Assembly: GCF_042651425.1 (NCBI RefSeq)
Contig: NZ_JBHSCW010000001.1
Coordinates: 248,001-312,000, forward strand
From: Fodinicurvata halophila
Lineage (GTDB): Bacteria > Pseudomonadota > Alphaproteobacteria > Kiloniellales > DSM-21159
Length of the DNA: 64,000 nt
Direction of reading: 5' to 3'
Below, one piece after another: positions 58,631 to 64,000 of this stretch (positions within the stretch are counted from its first letter, which is position 1; each line of letters opens with the position of its first letter). The translations under genes and the position numbers were made by a program. Below the pieces are notes generated by a model, which was given only the letters and a program-made list of their open reading frames with translations, had not been told where the DNA came from and searched no databases.

Positions 58631-60430
58631 TCAGAGGTCCAGCAGCATGCGCTGCGGGTTCTCCATCTGCTCCTTCACACGCACCAGGAAGGTGACGGCT
58701 TCGCGCCCGTCGATGATCCTGTGGTCATAGGACATGGCGACATACATCATCGGGCGAATTTCCACCTGCCCGTTCACGGCCATGGGCCGCTCCTGGATCT
58801 TGTGCAGGCCCAGAATGCCCGACTGGGGCATGTTGAGGATGGGCGTGGACAGCAGCGAGCCGAAGACACCGCCATTGGTGATGGTGAAGCTGCCACCCTG
58901 CATCTCATCCATGCCCAACTTGCCGTCGCGGGCCCGGGCGGCCACATCGCCCAGGGACTGCTCGATCTCGGCATAGGATTTCTTGTCGCAATCCCGGATC
59001 ACCGGCACCATCAGGCCGTTGGGCGTCGAAACCGCCATGCCGATGTCGTAGAACCTGTTGTAGACGATCTCGTCACCGTCGATGCGGGCATTGACCTTCG
59101 GCAGCTCCTTGAGGGCCCCGACCACCGCCTTGGCGAAGAAGGAGGTGAAGCCAAGCTTCACGCCGTGCTTTTTCTCGAAGGCCTCCTTGAATTCGCTGCG
59201 CACGGCCATGACCTCGCTCATGTCCACCTCGTTGAAGGTGGTCAGCATGGCCGCCGTGTCCTGTGCCTCCTTGAGACGACGCGCGATGGTCTGGCGCAGC
59301 TTGCTCATCTTCTCCCGCTCTTCGCGCGGGCCGCCTTCGGAGGCCGGTGTTTCCGCCGTTGCAGAGGGCGCTGGCGCTGCTGCCGCCGCCTGGCCGCTGC
59401 TGACCTGCGGACGCGGCTTCAACTCGGTCTTGCCGTCCAGGACGTTCTGGACATCCTCCTTGGTGATGCGTCCCTGCGGCCCGGTGCCCTCGATGCGCGC
59501 GGGATCCAGGTCATTCTCCTCAATCAGCTTGGCAACGGCCGGCGACAGGCTGGCCGCGCTGGGCGAGGCCGATTCCACGAACTGGCGCAGGTCATCCGCC
59601 GTGATCTTGCCGCCCTCGCCGCTGCGCGAGACGGCCGTGGGGTCCAGCTGGCCTTCCTCTTCCGAAGCGGCACCCTGCTTGTCTTCCGAGGCAGCGGGTT
59701 GCGGCGCCGTCTCTTCACTGTCGGCGTCGGCCTTGTCCGCCGTGTCCTCTGCCGCACTCTCCTGCGCCGGAGCGGCTCCGGCCGCACCGGCCGCCACCTT
59801 GCCCAGGACGGCCCCGACCTCGACGGTTTCGCCTTCCTCGGCCAGGACCTCCGACAGGCTTCCGGCCTCCGGCGCATTGACCTCCAGGGTCACCTTGTCG
59901 GTCTCAAGCTCCACCAGGGCCTCGTCGGCCTCGACGGCCTCCCCGGCCTTCTTGAGCCATTTGGCAACCGTCGCTTCGGTCACCGATTCCCCCAGTGTGG
60001 GCACGACCACGTCGACGCTCTTGCCCGAACCAGCGGACCCGCTCTTGTCTGACCCGGTAGAGCCAGCCTTGCCTTTCCCGGATGCCGCCTTCTCTTCCCC
60101 GCCACTTTTGGCAGGGGTCTCGGCTTTCTCCGTTTCGGGCCGGCTTTCCTGCTTCTTCCCGCTGTCCTTGCCGGACGCGGCAGCCGCCGCCTGGCCTTCT
60201 TCAACCAGCCCCAGGACAGCGCCAACCTCGACGTTCCCGCCTTCCTCCACGGAAATCTCGCTCAGCGTCCCGGCCGCCGGCGCATTGACCTCCAGGGTCA
60301 CCTTGTCGGTCTCAAGCTCCACCAGCGCCTCGTCGGCCTCGACGGCCTCCCCGGCCTTCTTGAGCCATTTGGCAACCGTCGCTTCGGTCACCGATTCCCC
60401 CAGTGTGGGCACCTTGATTTCGGTCGCCAT
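58631..60430 (-). CDS. sucB: 2-oxoglutarate dehydrogenase E2 with two lipoyl domains
   Basis: The 599-residue E2 has two lipoyl domains (residues about 1-76 and 137-212), each with the lipoylated lysine in ETDKVTLEV. A peripheral-subunit-binding domain follows (SPAVAKLIEENDLDPARIEG), then the catalytic domain ending in SYDHRIIDGREAV. Typical SucB has one lipoyl domain and about 400-420 residues. The Ala/Lys/Glu-rich linkers are long. It transfers succinyl groups to CoA in the TCA cycle with SucA, 71 bases upstream. The two lipoyl domains are almost identical at DNA level. Confidence 0.95.
   Translation of the reverse strand: MATEIKVPTLGESVTEATVAKWLKKAGEAVEADEALVELETDKVTLEVNAPAAGTLSEISVEEGGNVEVGAVLGLVEEGQAAAAASGKDSGKKQESRPETEKAETPAKSGGEEKAASGKGKAGSTGSDKSGSAGSGKSVDVVVPTLGESVTEATVAKWLKKAGEAVEADEALVELETDKVTLEVNAPEAGSLSEVLAEEGETVEVGAVLGKVAAGAAGAAPAQESAAEDTADKADADSEETAPQPAASEDKQGAASEEEGQLDPTAVSRSGEGGKITADDLRQFVESASPSAASLSPAVAKLIEENDLDPARIEGTGPQGRITKEDVQNVLDGKTELKPRPQVSSGQAAAAAPAPSATAETPASEGGPREEREKMSKLRQTIARRLKEAQDTAAMLTTFNEVDMSEVMAVRSEFKEAFEKKHGVKLGFTSFFAKAVVGALKELPKVNARIDGDEIVYNRFYDIGMAVSTPNGLMVPVIRDCDKKSYAEIEQSLGDVAARARDGKLGMDEMQGGSFTITNGGVFGSLLSTPILNMPQSGILGLHKIQERPMAVNGQVEIRPMMYVAMSYDHRIIDGREAVTFLVRVKEQMENPQRMLLDL
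59869..60004. repeat. 136-bp direct repeat inside sucB, copy 1
   Basis: Identical to 60277-60412 except for one base (59918 versus 60326). It encodes most of the second lipoyl domain. The two copies are 408 bases apart, in the same frame. This means recent duplication or ongoing gene conversion. Confidence 0.9.
60277..60412. repeat. 136-bp direct repeat inside sucB, copy 2
   Basis: Partner of 59869-60004, encoding the first lipoyl domain. The flanking linker sequences differ, so identity is confined to the lipoyl core. Confidence 0.9.
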
Positions 60431-60501
60431 GTCTTTCCTCGTTCCACCCTTAAAGGTTGAGGCGGCAACAACCGCCCGAGATCGATGTTACCGGCTCGCC
60501 C

Positions 60502-63417
<2,916 letters not shown>

Positions 63418-63483
63418 CTTGCATGTATCCGGCGGGGGCCGGCTGGCGGACCCCGCCGCCTCTCCTTCAAACTAGGGTGCCTC

Positions 63484-64000
63484 TTACGCGGCCTTCATTG
63501 CTTCAACCATAGTGCTTCCCAGGTGCGCCGGCGAGGCCGAAACATGGACCCCGGCCTTCTCCAGCGCCTTGATCTTGAAATCGGCGGTGTCCTTGCCGCC
63601 GGAGATCACGGCCCCGGCATGCCCCATGCGACGCCCCGGCGGTGCCGTGCGTCCCGCGATGAAGCCGGCCACGGGTTTTCTCTTCGCCTGGGCCTGCAGG
63701 AACTCGGCCGCATCGACCTCCGCATCGCCGCCGATCTCGCCGATCATGATGATGCCCTCGGTTTCGTCGTCATCGAGGAACAGCTTGAAGCAGTCGACGA
63801 AATTGGTGCCGTTCACGGGATCCCCGCCGATTCCGATGCAGGTGGACTGCCCCAGGCCCGCCGAGGTGGTCTGTGCCACGGCCTCGTAGGTCAGGGTTCC
63901 GGACCGCGATATGATGCCGACCTTGCCGCGCTTGTGGATGTGTCCCGGCATGATCCCGATCTTGCAGGCATCCGGTGTGATGATACCCGGACAGTTGGGA
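63484..64000 (-). CDS. sucD: Succinyl-CoA ligase alpha subunit (partial, start outside window)
   Basis: The last 171 or so residues are present. The active-site histidine lies in GHAGAVISGG. Upstream motifs include IGIMPGHIHKRGKVGIISRSG and GIGGDPVNGTNF. The enzyme makes succinate and ATP or GTP from succinyl-CoA, the TCA step after SucAB. The gene runs off the right edge of the window. Confidence 0.95.
   Translation of the reverse strand, partial: PNCPGIITPDACKIGIMPGHIHKRGKVGIISRSGTLTYEAVAQTTSAGLGQSTCIGIGGDPVNGTNFVDCFKLFLDDDETEGIIMIGEIGGDAEVDAAEFLQAQAKRKPVAGFIAGRTAPPGRRMGHAGAVISGGKDTADFKIKALEKAGVHVSASPAHLGSTMVEAMKAA

Overview
The window is a high-GC chromosomal segment whose gene content and order point to an alphaproteobacterium, most likely of the Rhodospirillales/Kiloniellales type. 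The pointers are the split cobalamin methionine synthase next to metF, the mreBCD-pbp2-rodA order, the hflK-hflC-DUF2065-htrA-serB/miaA block, the DUF3775-rluB-rsmD block and the sucD-sucA-sucB order with a methylmalonate-semialdehyde dehydrogenase nearby. Taxonomy is inferred from content only. Almost all of it is core genome. The only clearly foreign stretch is about 44.1-45.5 kb, beside a tRNA-Ala gene.

Layout. 0-7 kb: a DUF1289 protein, then a reverse-strand one-carbon/methionine operon read from 6.9 kb down: an ArsR-type regulator fused to a methyltransferase, metF, a degenerate homocysteine methyltransferase, and methionine synthase in two genes. A perfect 16-bp palindrome lies in the operon promoter. 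7-10.3 kb: flavin reductase (apparently without a standard start codon), ribF, a 1-Cys peroxiredoxin, a foldable leader RNA and 5-formyl-THF cyclo-ligase. 10.3-14.5 kb: ATP-grasp ligase, inactive transglutaminase-7TM protein and aspartyl protease, an envelope set of unknown product, plus a DUF481 outer-membrane protein. 14.6-17 kb: cytoplasmic molybdopterin oxidoreductase. 17-22.6 kb: the rod-shape operon. 22.8-24.7 kb: leuA with a leader peptide carrying five Leu codons. 24.8-28.1 kb: two hydrolases and a zinc alcohol dehydrogenase. 28.2-32 kb: ilvC, ilvN, ilvI. 32-38 kb: miaA, serB, htrA-type protease, DUF2065, hflC, hflK. 38.1-43.8 kb: mrp, an Xre-RES toxin-antitoxin pair, two transglutaminase-like proteins, folD, yggT. 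44-45.6 kb: tRNA-Ala(CGC), a deleted IS481-family transposase relic and an orphan AT-richer endonuclease gene. 45.6-52 kb: tadA, DUF3775, rluB, rsmD, a penicillin-acylase-like lipoprotein, a GH3-type adenylase. 52-56 kb: an Mla-type lipid transport operon. 56-64 kb: mmsA, a truncated adenylate-forming protein, and sucB (two lipoyl domains), sucA and sucD.

The pieces combine sensibly. MetF, MetH, FolD and 5-FCL handle folate one-carbon units. LeuA, IlvC and IlvIN make branched-chain amino acids. RibF and the flavin reductase make and use flavins. Mre/Rod, Mla and HflKC/HtrA maintain the envelope. The items most worth a second look are the leuA leader, whose leucine codons are perfectly complementary to the leuA ribosome-binding site; the three-way-junction RNA before the 5-FCL gene; the metF/metH operon with its palindromic operator and zinc-less homocysteine methyltransferase; the 136-bp near-identical lipoyl-domain repeats in sucB; and the tRNA-associated island that seems to have separated tRNA-Ala from its terminator. 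No CRISPR array, prophage or clearly new multi-gene defence system was seen.
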